From Rhizobium sp. FKY42 (GTDB lineage: Bacteria > Pseudomonadota > Alphaproteobacteria > Rhizobiales > Rhizobiaceae), in assembly GCF_005222835.1 (NCBI RefSeq), contig NZ_STGA01000044.1, positions 62,001 through 126,000 on the forward strand: a stretch of 64,000 nucleotides of DNA, read 5' to 3'. A program made the translations under genes and the position numbers. The notes under the pieces were generated by a model. It was not told the origin of the DNA. It ran no database searches and saw only the letters and a program-made list of their open reading frames with translations. Below, piece after piece: positions 1 through 9,578 of this stretch (positions within the stretch are counted from its first letter, which is position 1; every line of letters begins with the position of its first letter).

Positions 1-1
1 A

Positions 2-2368
2 TCTGTCGAAAGCCGCTTCATTGCGATCATTTCTGCAGCTCTGGTCATCGTTGTTGCTCCGCTTTTCTCCCTGTTTCTTGCTTTGTCTTCCCAGCAGGCC
101 AGCGAGAGCCAGCATGAGCGTATTCAGGTTCTGATCGGGGCCAATGCCCAGGCGCTTTCCAAACCGCTCTGGGATCTCGACATCGAGAGTATCCGCCAGA
201 TTACCGAGCAGCTTGTGGGCGAAGGTGCGATCCGCGTCGTTCAGGTCACTGACACGATCGGCAAATTCGATGTCACGGAAAGCAACCTTCGCGATAGCGG
301 CGAAGATCTGGAGAAGATGTCGCGGCCTATCGTCTACCGTGCGCCCGACAGTATCCAGCGCATTGGCACCATCACCATCCATTATGATAGGGTTGGGCTG
401 TTTTCGGCATTGAACCGGATGGAGATCACATTGATCTCCATATTCGCGGTCGCGATCCTGGTGGTATTCGCAGCGGCGATCGTGGGCAACCGGCTCATGG
501 TCATAAGGCCCCTCCTCCGCCTGACGGCAGCAGTGGAGGCGACGCGTCGCCTTGGCTCGCGCCACCACGTCGACTGGCGCTCGAAGGACGAGATGGGCCG
601 GTTGGCGAAAAGCTTCAATGAAATGCAGATCCAGCTGGACCGTGAGGAGCGGGAACTCAAGCGCGCCCACCAACAGACAACCGAGATCTACAATCTGACT
701 CCGGCCATGCTCTTCTCGCTGGATGCCGATGGCATGATCTGGGCGGTCAGCGATTATTGGCTACTTGCTACAGGCTACAGCCGTCGCCATGTCCTGGGCC
801 GGCACTTCGTTGATCTCATCATTCCGGAAGATCGCCGTACCTATCTCGACCGCGGGACAGGAACCAACGGCAGCAACGCCAGCCATGGCGTAACAGTACG
901 TTTTCAATGTGCAGATGATCGCATCATCGACGTCTTGATCATGGAAACGCTCCTCAAGTCGACATCCGCCGAACTACCGACCTCTCTCAGCGTCATGACA
1001 GATGTCACAGAACTAAAGCAGTCTGAAATCCGCAACCATCATCAAGCCATCACCGATCACTTGACCGGCCTTCTAAACCGTCAGGGGTTCGAGATCGCGC
1101 TCGACGAAAAGATCGCCGAGGCCGACGAAAGCAAGACCGATGTCGCCTGCCTGTTCATTGATCTCGACCGATTCAAGTCGATCAACGATACGTTGGGACA
1201 TGCGGCCGGAGACCGTGTGCTGTGCGAATTCGTGGAGCGTGTGTCTCCGCTGATCACCGCCGAAGATTGCGCCTCCCGTTTGGGCGGGGACGAATTTGCT
1301 CTTCTCATTACCGGCAAGGATGCAAAAGCGAGAGCATCGCGGATCTGTACGCAGGTCGTCGCGGCTTTCGACACCCCTTTCGAGCTCGACAGCGCCTCGG
1401 TGCGCCTTAGCGCCAGCATCGGCCTTGCGGTCTATCCGGAGCACGCCCAAAGCGCCGCAGAACTTCTTCAGCGGTCCGACATGGCCATGTACGCCCGCAA
1501 ACGCGATGGCAAGAACGGCGCCAGCATCTATGATGAGGCAATACTGGATCGCACACGCCAGAGGGCCGAAATCGAGGCTGATATCGAGGCGGCACTCGCG
1601 AACAGCTGGTTCGAAGCGCATTTCCAGCCCATCGTCGATACGCGTACCCGCTCTACCATGGGCTTCGAGGCCCTGATGCGCCTGCGCCATCCCCGCAAAG
1701 GTTTGCAGTCTCCAGCCGCCATTGTCAGCGTTGCCGAAGAAACCGGCTCGATCGATAGGATTGGCAATGAGATCCTCGAGGATGCGCTGGAAAATCTCGC
1801 AAAGGTATGCCGCATACCAGGCATGGAACGCTGCTACGTGGCCGTGAACTTCTCGCCACTACAGTTCGAACACAGCCTGCCGACACGCATCGCAGCCCAT
1901 GCGTCACGTTTCGGCCTCAGTCCCAGCCAGGTCGTGATAGAGATCACCGAAGCGGTTCTGATGCACGACAACCCGGAAATCCGTACAATCCTGGATCAGT
2001 TGCACAGTTTCGGCTGCCGCATCGCACTGGACGATTTCGGAACCGGCTATTCTTCGCTGAGCTATTTGAGCCGCTTCCCGGTCGACATCGTCAAGATCGA
2101 CCAGTCCTTCGTGAAATCTCTCGGGACCGATGCAGTCGAGATCAAGCAGAAAAACCGCATGCTGATGGAAGGTATCACTGCCATCTCGCATAAGATGAAC
2201 TGTATCGTGGTCGCCGAGGGAGTGGAAACAGAGGAGCAATTCACGCAGTTGCGCGCCATCGGCGTGGATTGCGCGCAGGGCTATCTCTTCTCCAAGCCCA
2301 TGGCCGTACCGGATCTCATCACGAATCTGAACACAACCGCGAACTTGCTGGAATCTCGCATTGCATAA
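2..2368 (+). CDS. Membrane-bound HAMP-PAS-GGDEF-EAL cyclic-di-GMP protein (5' end outside window)
   Basis: The frame is open from base 2, so the true start lies left of the window; the TTG at 83 is internal. Visible order: end of an N-terminal membrane helix, a periplasmic stretch, a second helix (about bases 420-510), HAMP, PAS, GGDEF, EAL. The GGDEF motif is intact (RLGGDEFA), but the inhibitory RxxD site reads TAED, so product inhibition is probably lost. In the EAL domain the EAL motif, NFSPLQ, EITE, DDFGTGYSS, VKIDQSF and QGYLFSKP are all present, so phosphodiesterase activity is likely retained. Such proteins turn a periplasmic signal into altered c-di-GMP. The next gene, 24 bp downstream, encodes a periplasmic solute-binding protein that could supply the ligand (inference). 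Confidence 0.93.
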   Translation, partial: SVESRFIAIISAALVIVVAPLFSLFLALSSQQASESQHERIQVLIGANAQALSKPLWDLDIESIRQITEQLVGEGAIRVVQVTDTIGKFDVTESNLRDSGEDLEKMSRPIVYRAPDSIQRIGTITIHYDRVGLFSALNRMEITLISIFAVAILVVFAAAIVGNRLMVIRPLLRLTAAVEATRRLGSRHHVDWRSKDEMGRLAKSFNEMQIQLDREERELKRAHQQTTEIYNLTPAMLFSLDADGMIWAVSDYWLLATGYSRRHVLGRHFVDLIIPEDRRTYLDRGTGTNGSNASHGVTVRFQCADDRIIDVLIMETLLKSTSAELPTSLSVMTDVTELKQSEIRNHHQAITDHLTGLLNRQGFEIALDEKIAEADESKTDVACLFIDLDRFKSINDTLGHAAGDRVLCEFVERVSPLITAEDCASRLGGDEFALLITGKDAKARASRICTQVVAAFDTPFELDSASVRLSASIGLAVYPEHAQSAAELLQRSDMAMYARKRDGKNGASIYDEAILDRTRQRAEIEADIEAALANSWFEAHFQPIVDTRTRSTMGFEALMRLRHPRKGLQSPAAIVSVAEETGSIDRIGNEILEDALENLAKVCRIPGMERCYVAVNFSPLQFEHSLPTRIAAHASRFGLSPSQVVIEITEAVLMHDNPEIRTILDQLHSFGCRIALDDFGTGYSSLSYLSRFPVDIVKIDQSFVKSLGTDAVEIKQKNRMLMEGITAISHKMNCIVVAEGVETEEQFTQLRAIGVDCAQGYLFSKPMAVPDLITNLNTTANLLESRIA

Positions 2369-2392
2369 GCTTAAACTTTATTAGAGAATAAA

Positions 2393-3133
2393 TTGGGGGT
2401 GAGTGTGGGACGACTTCTCCTGACAGGCATACTGGCGCTGATGGCATCGTCGGCGCACGCCGAGCATCTGACCTTCACCACGGAATCCTACCCCCCCTAC
2501 AGCTTTCTTTCGTCGACCGGAAAACCATCCGGCGTCGGCGTCGATCTGGTGGATGCGATCATGCGCGCCAGCAGCGTGAAGGCCAGCTACACAATCGAAG
2601 TCATGCCTTGGGCCAGAGCTTTGGCGCTTGCGGAAACCTCCAAGAACTATTGCGTGTTTGCGGCCGCCCGCACTAAGGAACGCGAGAAGACCTTTCAGTG
2701 GGTGACCCCATTCTTCTCGGATATCAACTTGCTCGTTGCGCTCAAATCATCGCCTGTGGATGCCCGTACGATTGAGCAGGCAAGAAAATATACCGTCAGC
2801 ACCCAGCGAGGCGATTATACGCAAGGACTGCTGAAGGAGAACGGGTTCGAGAAAATCGACATCAGCGCAAATTTCGAGACGTCGCTGGCAAAGCTGATGG
2901 CGGGCCGCATCGACCTGATCCCGATGTCGGAATCGGTCTACAACAAGCTGATCCGTGATGGTGCAGAATTGCGTCGTCTGATGATCTTCTCGGAGCAAAA
3001 GCTTGGTATTGCCTGTAATCGCCAGATCTCGCCCAACCTGATCGCCAGAATGCAGGCCGCTCTGGATACGCTGCGCTCCACCGGGGAGCAGGATCGTATC
3101 CTGCGCAAATACGGCCTCCAACCTCCTCGTTGA
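2393..3133 (+). CDS. Periplasmic solute-binding protein, SBP_bac_3-like
   Basis: About 246 residues: a hydrophobic signal peptide ending at SSAHA-EH, then a family 3-type binding fold (FTTESYPPYSF near the mature N-terminus, GVGVDLVDAIM, and LMAGRIDLIPMSE before the C-terminal lobe). It is exported and probably binds a small polar solute. The start is uncertain: TTG 2393, GTG 2399 and GTG 2405 are all in frame, and none has a clear ribosome site. No permease or ATPase genes adjoin it. It follows the GGDEF-EAL gene by 24 bp on the same strand, suggesting co-transcription and a sensory rather than transport role (inference). Ligand unknown. Confidence 0.8.
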   Translation: MGVSVGRLLLTGILALMASSAHAEHLTFTTESYPPYSFLSSTGKPSGVGVDLVDAIMRASSVKASYTIEVMPWARALALAETSKNYCVFAAARTKEREKTFQWVTPFFSDINLLVALKSSPVDARTIEQARKYTVSTQRGDYTQGLLKENGFEKIDISANFETSLAKLMAGRIDLIPMSESVYNKLIRDGAELRRLMIFSEQKLGIACNRQISPNLIARMQAALDTLRSTGEQDRILRKYGLQPPR

Positions 3134-3242
3134 ACTGCGCAGCCACATGTCTGCCCAACGTAGACCAGCCTGACGACATCGCTCTTGACTCTGCCGCCCT
3201 TTCGGGGTGGGAAGGCATTTGAGAGCAAGGGTCCGCACTATC

Positions 3243-3974
3243 ATGATCATCATCGCAGGCTTGGGAAATCCAGGCAGTCAATATCGCGGCAATCGTCACA
3301 ACATCGGCTTCATGGCCGTTGATGCAATCCAGCGGTTGCCTGGCTTTGGCTCCTGGTCGAAGAAGTTCAGGGCCGAGATTTCCGAAGGCGACATCGACGG
3401 CGAAAAGGTGCTGCTGATGAAGCCGCAGACCTTCATGAATCTCTCCGGTGAAGCCGTCGGTGAAGCCATGCGCTTCTACAAGCTCGGCCCCCAAAACATT
3501 GTCGCGGTCTACGACGAACTTGACCTTCCTCCCGGCAAGGCACGCATCAAGACGGGTGGCGGACACGGCGGACACAACGGCGTAAAATCGCTGGATGCCC
3601 ATTGCGGCAAGGACTATCGACGCCTTCGGCTGGGCATAGGCCATCCCGGCTCAAAGGAATTGGTGCACAATCATGTTCTGGGCGACTTCGCCAAAGCAGA
3701 TCAGGCCTGGCTTGAGACACTGCTCGATGCGATCGCCGCCAACATCGGCCATCTGGTGAAGGGTGAAGATTCGCAACTGATGAACAAGATCGCGCTGGCG
3801 ACCGGCGATCAGAGTGCAGACGCGACGACAAAACCTGCAAAGGCGCCAAAGCCACCCAAGCCCGCCAGCCAGTCCCACATCCATCAGGCGCGAGGCAATC
3901 GCGGTCCTGCCCTTCCGGCGTCCGGCCCCATGGCAGACATGCTGAAAAAGATGTTCGGCCCGAAGGGGGAGTGA
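3243..3974 (+). CDS. pth: Peptidyl-tRNA hydrolase
   Basis: Cleaves peptidyl-tRNA released from stalled ribosomes, recycling tRNA in the cytoplasm. The start at ATG 3243 gives the canonical N-terminus [11 protein letters not shown]. Asn9 and catalytic His19 (GNRHNIGF) are visible, as are [13 protein letters not shown] and [15 protein letters not shown], with the Asp of the active site. The protein is 243 residues against about 190 for the usual family. The extra C-terminus (about residues 190-243) is rich in Lys, Pro and Ala and is typical of rhizobial versions. It is convergent with clpS, the stops only 4 bp apart. An rplY gene, commonly upstream in relatives, is not present here. Confidence 0.97.
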   Translation: MIIIAGLGNPGSQYRGNRHNIGFMAVDAIQRLPGFGSWSKKFRAEISEGDIDGEKVLLMKPQTFMNLSGEAVGEAMRFYKLGPQNIVAVYDELDLPPGKARIKTGGGHGGHNGVKSLDAHCGKDYRRLRLGIGHPGSKELVHNHVLGDFAKADQAWLETLLDAIAANIGHLVKGEDSQLMNKIALATGDQSADATTKPAKAPKPPKPASQSHIHQARGNRGPALPASGPMADMLKKMFGPKGE

Positions 3975-3978
3975 AGGT

Positions 3979-4287
3979 TCACTCCTCCGGTTCAGTGATG
4001 AACATCAGCGGAAACCCGGCCTCCTTGGCGAGATCTACCGCTTCCTTCGCCTTCGTCTCGGCAATATCCTTGGCGCAGACCACGACAACAGCAAGCCCCA
4101 TGCGATGCGCCGTCATCATCACGCGATGTCCGGCCTCCGCACTCATTCGGAAAACCGACTTCAGCACGATCGTCACGAATTCGCGTGGCGTGTAATCGTC
4201 GTTCAGGAGAATGACCTTGTAGAGCTTGGGTCTCTCGAGCTTGGGCTTTGCCTTGGTCGTCGGCTTGACAGTCGTATTCTCACTCAT
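3979..4287 (-). CDS. clpS: ATP-dependent Clp protease adaptor ClpS
   Basis: Small adaptor (102 residues) that delivers N-degron substrates to ClpA-ClpP. Visible family motifs are the LNDDYTPREFV segment, which forms the N-end-residue pocket, and MTAHRMG with the conserved His. The N-terminal 20 residues are a Lys/Thr/Pro-rich tail. Agrobacteria carry two ClpS paralogues; the position beside pth suggests the ClpS2 type, but that assignment is inference. Divergent from ychF, with a 248 bp gap in which I see no further gene. Confidence 0.93.
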   Translation of the reverse strand: MSENTTVKPTTKAKPKLERPKLYKVILLNDDYTPREFVTIVLKSVFRMSAEAGHRVMMTAHRMGLAVVVVCAKDIAETKAKEAVDLAKEAGFPLMFITEPEE

Positions 4288-4535
4288 GGCCGCGTTCCCA
4301 ACGGGCTGACTTGTCGCTCACAAGCGATCAGCACGAATATTGATAGAAGGCAAGGTGCGCGACGGGTATCAACCCCGCGTAAAACCAGATCATAATGCCT
4401 GCAAAGGTCGCGGACAAGTCGCACAGCCCTTTGAGGACGGGATTTAAGCCTCTGCTCTGATCGCTTGCCCTTGACCCGATGGCCTTCTTCCCCCATAGCC
4501 GAGGCCAAATCGAAATCAACGACGGGTCAACCCTT

Positions 4536-5639
4536 ATGGGCTTTAAATGCGGCATCGTCGGCCTGCCCAATGTCGGCAAGTCGACACTCTTCAACGCGCT
4601 GACGAAAACGGCTGCTGCACAGGCCGCCAACTATCCCTTCTGCACCATCGAACCCAATACGGGTGAAGTGGCCGTGCCGGATGCACGCATGCAGAAACTG
4701 GCTTCCATCGCAGGCTCGAAGGAAATTATCCCGACCCGCATTTCCTTCGTGGATATTGCCGGCCTGGTGCGCGGCGCCTCGAAGGGTGAAGGTCTCGGCA
4801 ACAAGTTTCTGGCCAACATCCGCGAAGTGGATGCTGTGGTCCACGTCCTGCGTTGCTTCGAGGATGACGACATCACCCACGTCGAAGGCCGCATCAACCC
4901 GGTCGGTGATGCCGAAACCATCGAAACGGAGCTGATGCTGGCGGACCTCGAAAGCCTTGAGCGCCGCGTGGAACAGACCCGCAAGCGTGCGACCGGCAAG
5001 GACAAGGAATCGCTCGCGCAGCTTCCGGTCATGGAAGCCGTGATCAAGCTTCTCAATGAGGGTAAACCGGCTCGCTTGCTGCTGAAGACACTGGGAACAG
5101 ATGAGATTGCCGTTCTCAAGGGTCTCAACCTGCTAACCTCCCATCCGGTTCTCTATGTTTGCAACGTCGCGGAAGCAGATGCCGCCACGGGTAACAAGCA
5201 TACCGAAGCGGTTGCTGCCATGGCGAAGGAACAGGGCGCAGAATGCGTCATCATTTCCGCTGCCATCGAAGCCGAAGTCGCTCAACTGCCGGAAGAGGAA
5301 GCCACGGAATTCCTCTCCGCGCTTGGCCTTGACGAAGCGGGCCTCGATCGTTTGATCCGCGCTGGCTACCACCTGCTCGATCTGATCACCTACTTCACCG
5401 TTGGCCCGAAGGAAACGCGTGCCTGGACCATCGTTCGCGGCACCAAGGCGCCACAGGCAGCAGGCGTCATCCACTCGGATTTCGAACGCGGCTTCATCCG
5501 CGCCTTCACCATTTCCTATGACGACTACATCGCCTTCAAGGGCGAAGTCGGTGCCAAGGAAGCGGGTAAGGGCCGCGATGAAGGCAAGGAATATGTCGTG
5601 AACGACGGCGACGTCATCCATTTCCGCTTCAATACCTGA
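4536..5639 (+). CDS. ychF: Ribosome-associated P-loop ATPase YchF/EngD
   Basis: OBG-family NTPase of 367 residues that prefers ATP and binds ribosomes. It negatively affects oxidative-stress responses in other bacteria. The Walker A region is GLPNVGKST at residues 8-16, the G3 region is DIAGLVRGASKGEGLGN, and a C-terminal TGS domain ends in NDGDVIHFRFNT. The start at ATG 4536 fits the family N-terminus MGFKCGIVGLPN; the open frame upstream has no family similarity. The gene is followed by a good hairpin terminator. Confidence 0.97.
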   Translation: MGFKCGIVGLPNVGKSTLFNALTKTAAAQAANYPFCTIEPNTGEVAVPDARMQKLASIAGSKEIIPTRISFVDIAGLVRGASKGEGLGNKFLANIREVDAVVHVLRCFEDDDITHVEGRINPVGDAETIETELMLADLESLERRVEQTRKRATGKDKESLAQLPVMEAVIKLLNEGKPARLLLKTLGTDEIAVLKGLNLLTSHPVLYVCNVAEADAATGNKHTEAVAAMAKEQGAECVIISAAIEAEVAQLPEEEATEFLSALGLDEAGLDRLIRAGYHLLDLITYFTVGPKETRAWTIVRGTKAPQAAGVIHSDFERGFIRAFTISYDDYIAFKGEVGAKEAGKGRDEGKEYVVNDGDVIHFRFNT

Positions 5640-5663
5640 TCAGGGCAACCTTCACTCGACACA

Positions 5664-5702
5664 GGCCGCCGCTGCACCCGCACCGGCGGCCTTTTCGTTT
5701 TC
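5664..5702 (+). terminator. Rho-independent terminator of ychF
   Basis: Inverted repeat GGCCGCCG (5664-5671) with CGGCGGCC (5684-5691), loop of 12 nt, followed by TTTTCGTTTT. It lies 24 bp after the ychF stop and before the convergent lysE-type gene. Confidence 0.85.
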
Positions 5703-5710
5703 CGGCAGTC

Positions 5711-6319
5711 TCAAATCTCGAGCAGCAGCGTCATGGCAATCGCCCACATGATGAGGGCAATGCAAGTGTCGAGAACGCGCCACGCCAGAGGGCGTGCAAA
5801 AAGCGGCCTCAAAAACGTTGCGCCGTAAGCAAGCGAGAAGAAGAAGGCCAGTGAAGCCGTCGAGGCACCCGCGGCAAATATCAGTTCTTCGCCCGGAAAC
5901 CGCGTCGAAAGCGTTCCCACCAGCACGACCGTATCCAGATAGACATGCGGATTAAGCCAGGTGAAGGCAAGACAGGTGGAGATCACCGTCGAAAACGGCA
6001 GTCCGGCGCCCTCCTCAATCACGAGGCTGGCAGCTCCCGTCACGGCTGAACGGAGACTGCGCGCGCCATACCACAGCAGAAACGCCGCTCCCGCATAGCG
6101 CATGACGGGATCAATCCATGGTGCAGACGCAAGGATTTGCTGAAAACCGCTCACACCGAAGAAAATGAGCAATGCATCGGAAAGTGCGCAGGTCAGGGCA
6201 ACGGCCAGAACGTGCTCGTTTCGCAAACCTTGCCGCAGCACGAAGGCATTCTGAGCCCCAATCGCGACAATGAGGCTAAATCCGATACTGAAACCAGTCG
6301 TATAGGCCGTTGAGATCAC
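5711..6319 (-). CDS. LysE/ArgO-family basic amino acid exporter
   Basis: Inner-membrane protein of 202 residues with about six hydrophobic segments. The N-terminal SLIVAIGAQNAFVLRQGLR is the LysE/ArgO signature (PGPQN-type region). The family exports arginine, lysine or canavanine in antiport with protons. It is divergent from an ArgP-type LysR gene across a 93 bp AT-rich gap, the classical argO-argP/lysE-lysG arrangement. Expression should therefore depend on that regulator, which is frameshifted here. Confidence 0.9.
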   Translation of the reverse strand: MISTAYTTGFSIGFSLIVAIGAQNAFVLRQGLRNEHVLAVALTCALSDALLIFFGVSGFQQILASAPWIDPVMRYAGAAFLLWYGARSLRSAVTGAASLVIEEGAGLPFSTVISTCLAFTWLNPHVYLDTVVLVGTLSTRFPGEELIFAAGASTASLAFFFSLAYGATFLRPLFARPLAWRVLDTCIALIMWAIAMTLLLEI

Positions 6320-6412
6320 ACCATTACCTCAGATTGAATGGTATGGAATTAAGCGAACAAACGAGTTAAGTAAAACGAAGGATACTAAAGAAACTTAAGG
6401 AAAACTAATTCA

Positions 6413-7317
6413 ATGCTGGACTATGGCAGCTTGCAGGCGGTGGCAATGGTGGTGCGCACCGGCAGCTTCGAGAAGGCCGCCCAGCAGCTCTCCGTCACGC
6501 CCTCTGCGGTTTCCCAGCGGGTGAAAGCGCTAGAAGAGCGGATGGGCACTATCCTGATTGTTCGCGGCCAGCCATGCACGGCAACCAGCGAGGGCGAGCT
6601 GGTCTGTCGCCATGTGGAACAGGTTTTGATGCTGGAGCAAGAGCTTTCCAGCACCCTCCCTGCCCTGCCTTCCAAACGCGACATTCAGGACCGGGTCACC
6701 ATTCCGCTGGCGGTCAATTCAGACAGTCTCGCAACCTGGTTTCTCAGCGCCGCCGCCACCGCCAGTTCCAGTACGGGCTATCTGTTCGATGTTATCGTGG
6801 ATGATCAGGATCATACGACGGAAATCCTGAAAGCAGGCCGAGCTATCGGTGCAGTCACGGCGCAGCCGGAACCTGTTCCGGGGTTCAGGACCTATCCGCT
6901 CGGTTCGATGACCTATCTTGCGACCGCATCCCCGCATTCCGGCAGAGATATTTCAGTAACGGACTGACAAAGGATGCGCTGCAGAAAGCGCCGGGTATTG
7001 TCTTCAATCGTAAAGACAGACTGCAGGACATCTGGGCTCGCAAGGTCACCGGCCAACACTTTACTTTTCCCAACCACTGGCTTCCTTCCAGCCACGCCTT
7101 CATCAATGCCTGCCAGCTGGGACTGGGATGGGGCATGAGCCCGCTTCATCTTTTGGCCCCTCATCTCGCCAACGGCACACTTGTGGATCTGGCACCCGAA
7201 TATCCTGTCGAAGTTACGCTGTACTGGCAGATCAAATCCTCCGCCGCGGGACAGCTGAGAGCACTGACTGAGACAATCACTGCCTGTGCCAGAGCGACCA
7301 TGAATGGAGCTGGATAA
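6413..7317 (+). pseudogene. argP: LysR-family regulator ArgP/IciA, disrupted by a one-base deletion
   Basis: The first frame (6413-6969) gives an N-terminal winged helix (KAAQQLSVTPSAVSQRVKALE) and half of the effector domain, then goes out of frame after TYLATASP and stops. The remainder continues in the next frame (from about 6934, AFRQRYFSNGLTKDALQ) to the TAA at 7315-7317, through the family-like HAFINACQLGLGWG and a normal C-terminus. Restoring one G in the run CCCCGCATTCC (near 6934) rebuilds a protein of 301 residues, matching ArgP length (about 297). ArgP senses lysine/arginine and activates argO/lysE next door. Either a true null mutation or a sequencing/assembly error; the intact downstream codon pattern argues that the lesion is recent. 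Confidence 0.88.
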
Positions 7318-8397
7318 TCACGCCACAGGCGGCAGGCGATCCGCCATGGCGCGCGGCACCAGTTCCAGAACTCGGCTTCGCAAAAAGCGCCAGCCAACGC
7401 CCACCAGAAGCACGACGATACCAACGAATGCAAGCGCCATGAAGACGATGAGATCGCCGGTCAGTTGTTGATCCCTCAAAAGGCCTGCGACCGCCACAAT
7501 CAACGCCACCAGACCTGACGTTGCAAAGGCGCGGCGATCAATGATGATACCCATCAACATGAGGCAAGACACCACGCAAATGACAGGAAGCGCCAGTTCA
7601 CCCTGCCATGTGTCCGGCGTAATGCGCAGAGCACCTGTCCGCAGATAGACCACGAAGGATAGTACTGCATAGAGCAATGCAGGCGCGGTCATCAGATGCA
7701 GCCAGAAGGCAATATCCGCACTGCGGGAAGCCCGATAGCGATCCGCCAGGTCGAAACGCATGGCAATCGCAAACAGCCCCCCCGCCGAGATCAACAGGAT
7801 GCAGACGAGCGTGAAGGGATAGCCTGTGATGAAATGCTCAACGCCGAGAAGCCGTTCCAGAAGGGCAAACACCAGCATCATGATCAGGCCTAAGCATGAG
7901 GTGATGAACAGCGCGACCGCAAGCGGCACGCGGTAGCGCAGCGCATACAGCCCGAGCACGGCCGGAAACGCGGCAAGATAGGCAGCAAGGCCGAGGGATG
8001 TATCCGCATCGACATAATCATCGAGCATCACCATGCCTGAAACCCAGGTGACAACCACCGTCGAGATGGTCAACACCACGGCAGGCAGCGCCAGACGCTG
8101 GCGGGCAACCAGTATTTCAGAAAGCAAGATGATCGCCGGCGTGATGACGAAGATATTGCCGAGCCCCCACAATCCGGCAAACAGAATGAGGATACCGATG
8201 CTGATCAGGACGTCATGAAAACCCCGTAAGAAGCGCGGAGCCTCCGTATCGGGCGGGCTTTCAAGCAGACCTTGCGCCTGGGAAGGCTGCGGTAGCGAAA
8301 GAGCCTCAGCCAAATGGCGTTCAAGGTCTTGAACGTGAGCCGGACTGACCAGCCCCTTGGCCACAGCGCCCTGTAGCGCAGAACTCAGCGTGCTCAT
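7318..8397 (-). CDS. Polytopic membrane protein, DUF2157-like
   Basis: 359 residues. The N-terminal about 60 residues are hydrophilic (repeated AxxxGLVSPxHVQDLERHL-type helix, as in DUF2157 proteins), followed by about ten hydrophobic segments to the C-terminus. No catalytic motif is visible and the function is unknown. Its stop abuts the argP stop (7317/7318), so the two are convergent with no spacer. The assignment to DUF2157 is by N-terminal layout only. Confidence 0.75.
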   Translation of the reverse strand: MSTLSSALQGAVAKGLVSPAHVQDLERHLAEALSLPQPSQAQGLLESPPDTEAPRFLRGFHDVLISIGILILFAGLWGLGNIFVITPAIILLSEILVARQRLALPAVVLTISTVVVTWVSGMVMLDDYVDADTSLGLAAYLAAFPAVLGLYALRYRVPLAVALFITSCLGLIMMLVFALLERLLGVEHFITGYPFTLVCILLISAGGLFAIAMRFDLADRYRASRSADIAFWLHLMTAPALLYAVLSFVVYLRTGALRITPDTWQGELALPVICVVSCLMLMGIIIDRRAFATSGLVALIVAVAGLLRDQQLTGDLIVFMALAFVGIVVLLVGVGWRFLRSRVLELVPRAMADRLPPVA

Positions 8398-8632
8398 AAT
8401 TTCGCTTACCCTCGGGTTTCATCGGGTGTAGCCCGGCCAATATCACCTGCATAATCTGCCGTGCCTGCCATTGTCCATGCGCGCAAACGACCTATCCCTT
8501 CGTAAGAATCTTCGAATTCACGTAAACTTTGCCGCAAATCTGAAAATCAATTACCCCGTGCACTCACCATGGACCCGATGAAAAAATCATTGCATAACAT
8601 GCCCCCGCCCAGTTTCAGGAAGGAACCCAAGC

Positions 8633-9103
8633 ATGACTGATGGGAAGCTTCACTTCGAAGACTTCACCCCGGAGCGCGCATTTCCGCTCGGGCCGCTTAC
8701 GGTCAGCGCTGAAGAGATCATCGAATTCGCTTCCGAATACGATCCGCAACCAATGCATCTTTCCGAGGAAGCCGGCAAGGCGAGCATTCTAGGCGGCCTG
8801 GCGGCTTCCGGCTGGCATACGTCCGCGCTGCACATGCGCATGACAATCGACAGCTTTCTGATCAACTCCACCTGCGAAGGTGCGCCAGGCGTCGACTTCA
8901 TGGACTGGAAAAAGCCGGTTCTGGCAGGCGATACCCTCTCCGGACAGGCGGTGGTTCTGGAAGCAAGAACACTCCGCTCGAAGCCCGGCATCGGCTTGAT
9001 CCGCATGCGAAGCGAAGTTGACAACCAGCACGGCGAAACCGTCTGCGTGCTGGAGCAGGCAATCATGTTCCGCATGCGTGATACGCAGGAGACCGCACAA
9101 TGA
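8633..9103 (+). CDS. MaoC-family (hot-dog fold) dehydratase, first copy
   Basis: 156 residues, single hot-dog domain. The hydratase-2-like motif is seen as FASEYDPQPMHLSEEAGKA (Asp, His and nearby small residues), followed by GGLAASGWHT. The family hydrates or dehydrates enoyl-CoA thioesters. It overlaps the second MaoC gene by 4 bp (ATGA), so the two are translationally coupled and may form a heterodimer (inference). Start ATG 8633 is preceded by AGGAAGGAACCC. The exact substrate cannot be read from sequence. Confidence 0.9.
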   Translation: MTDGKLHFEDFTPERAFPLGPLTVSAEEIIEFASEYDPQPMHLSEEAGKASILGGLAASGWHTSALHMRMTIDSFLINSTCEGAPGVDFMDWKKPVLAGDTLSGQAVVLEARTLRSKPGIGLIRMRSEVDNQHGETVCVLEQAIMFRMRDTQETAQ

Positions 9104-9567
9104 GAATGGAAGAATTGAACGCGGTCGGAACACGCCTGAACCTCGGCACGATGGCATTTACCGCTGAAAACATCATCGAGTTCGCACGGAAGTTCGATCC
9201 GCAACCATTCCATATGGATGCCGAGGCCGCCAAGGATTTCGTGTTTGGTGCCCTCTGCGCATCTGGTTGGCAAAGCGCGGCAGGCTGGATGAAAACCTTT
9301 CTGGCCTACTGGACCAAGGAATGCATCCGATTGCACAAGCAGGGGATCGCCCCGCCCAAGCTTGGCCCCTCGCCCGGCTTTCGCAAGCTCCAGTGGCTTA
9401 AGCCGGTCTATGCCGGCGACCGGATTACCTACTATACAACGCTGCTCAACAGCCGCGAACTGGCCTCACGCCCCGGCGTCTGGCTGAACTCGACCCTGAA
9501 TGAAGGCGTCAACCAGAACGGCGAAACCGTCATTCGCTTCGAAAGCAGCGTTCTGGAATTCACCTGA
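9100..9567 (+). CDS. MaoC-family (hot-dog fold) dehydratase, second copy
   Basis: 155 residues, homologous to the preceding gene: FARKFDPQPFHMDAEAAKD carries the same Asp/His motif and FGALCASGWQS aligns with GLAASGWHT. ATG 9100 lies 9 nt after AGGAG within the upstream gene's last codons. The tandem arrangement is common in Rhizobiales, where one subunit may be catalytic and the other structural. Both copies keep the Asp-His pair here, so both could be active. Confidence 0.9.
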   Translation: MRMEELNAVGTRLNLGTMAFTAENIIEFARKFDPQPFHMDAEAAKDFVFGALCASGWQSAAGWMKTFLAYWTKECIRLHKQGIAPPKLGPSPGFRKLQWLKPVYAGDRITYYTTLLNSRELASRPGVWLNSTLNEGVNQNGETVIRFESSVLEFT

Positions 9568-9578
9568 GGAGCACGATT

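Noticed and set aside
1073..1690. 205-codon minus-strand open frame inside the GGDEF-EAL gene
   Set aside because: Antisense to conserved catalytic motifs; no ribosome site.
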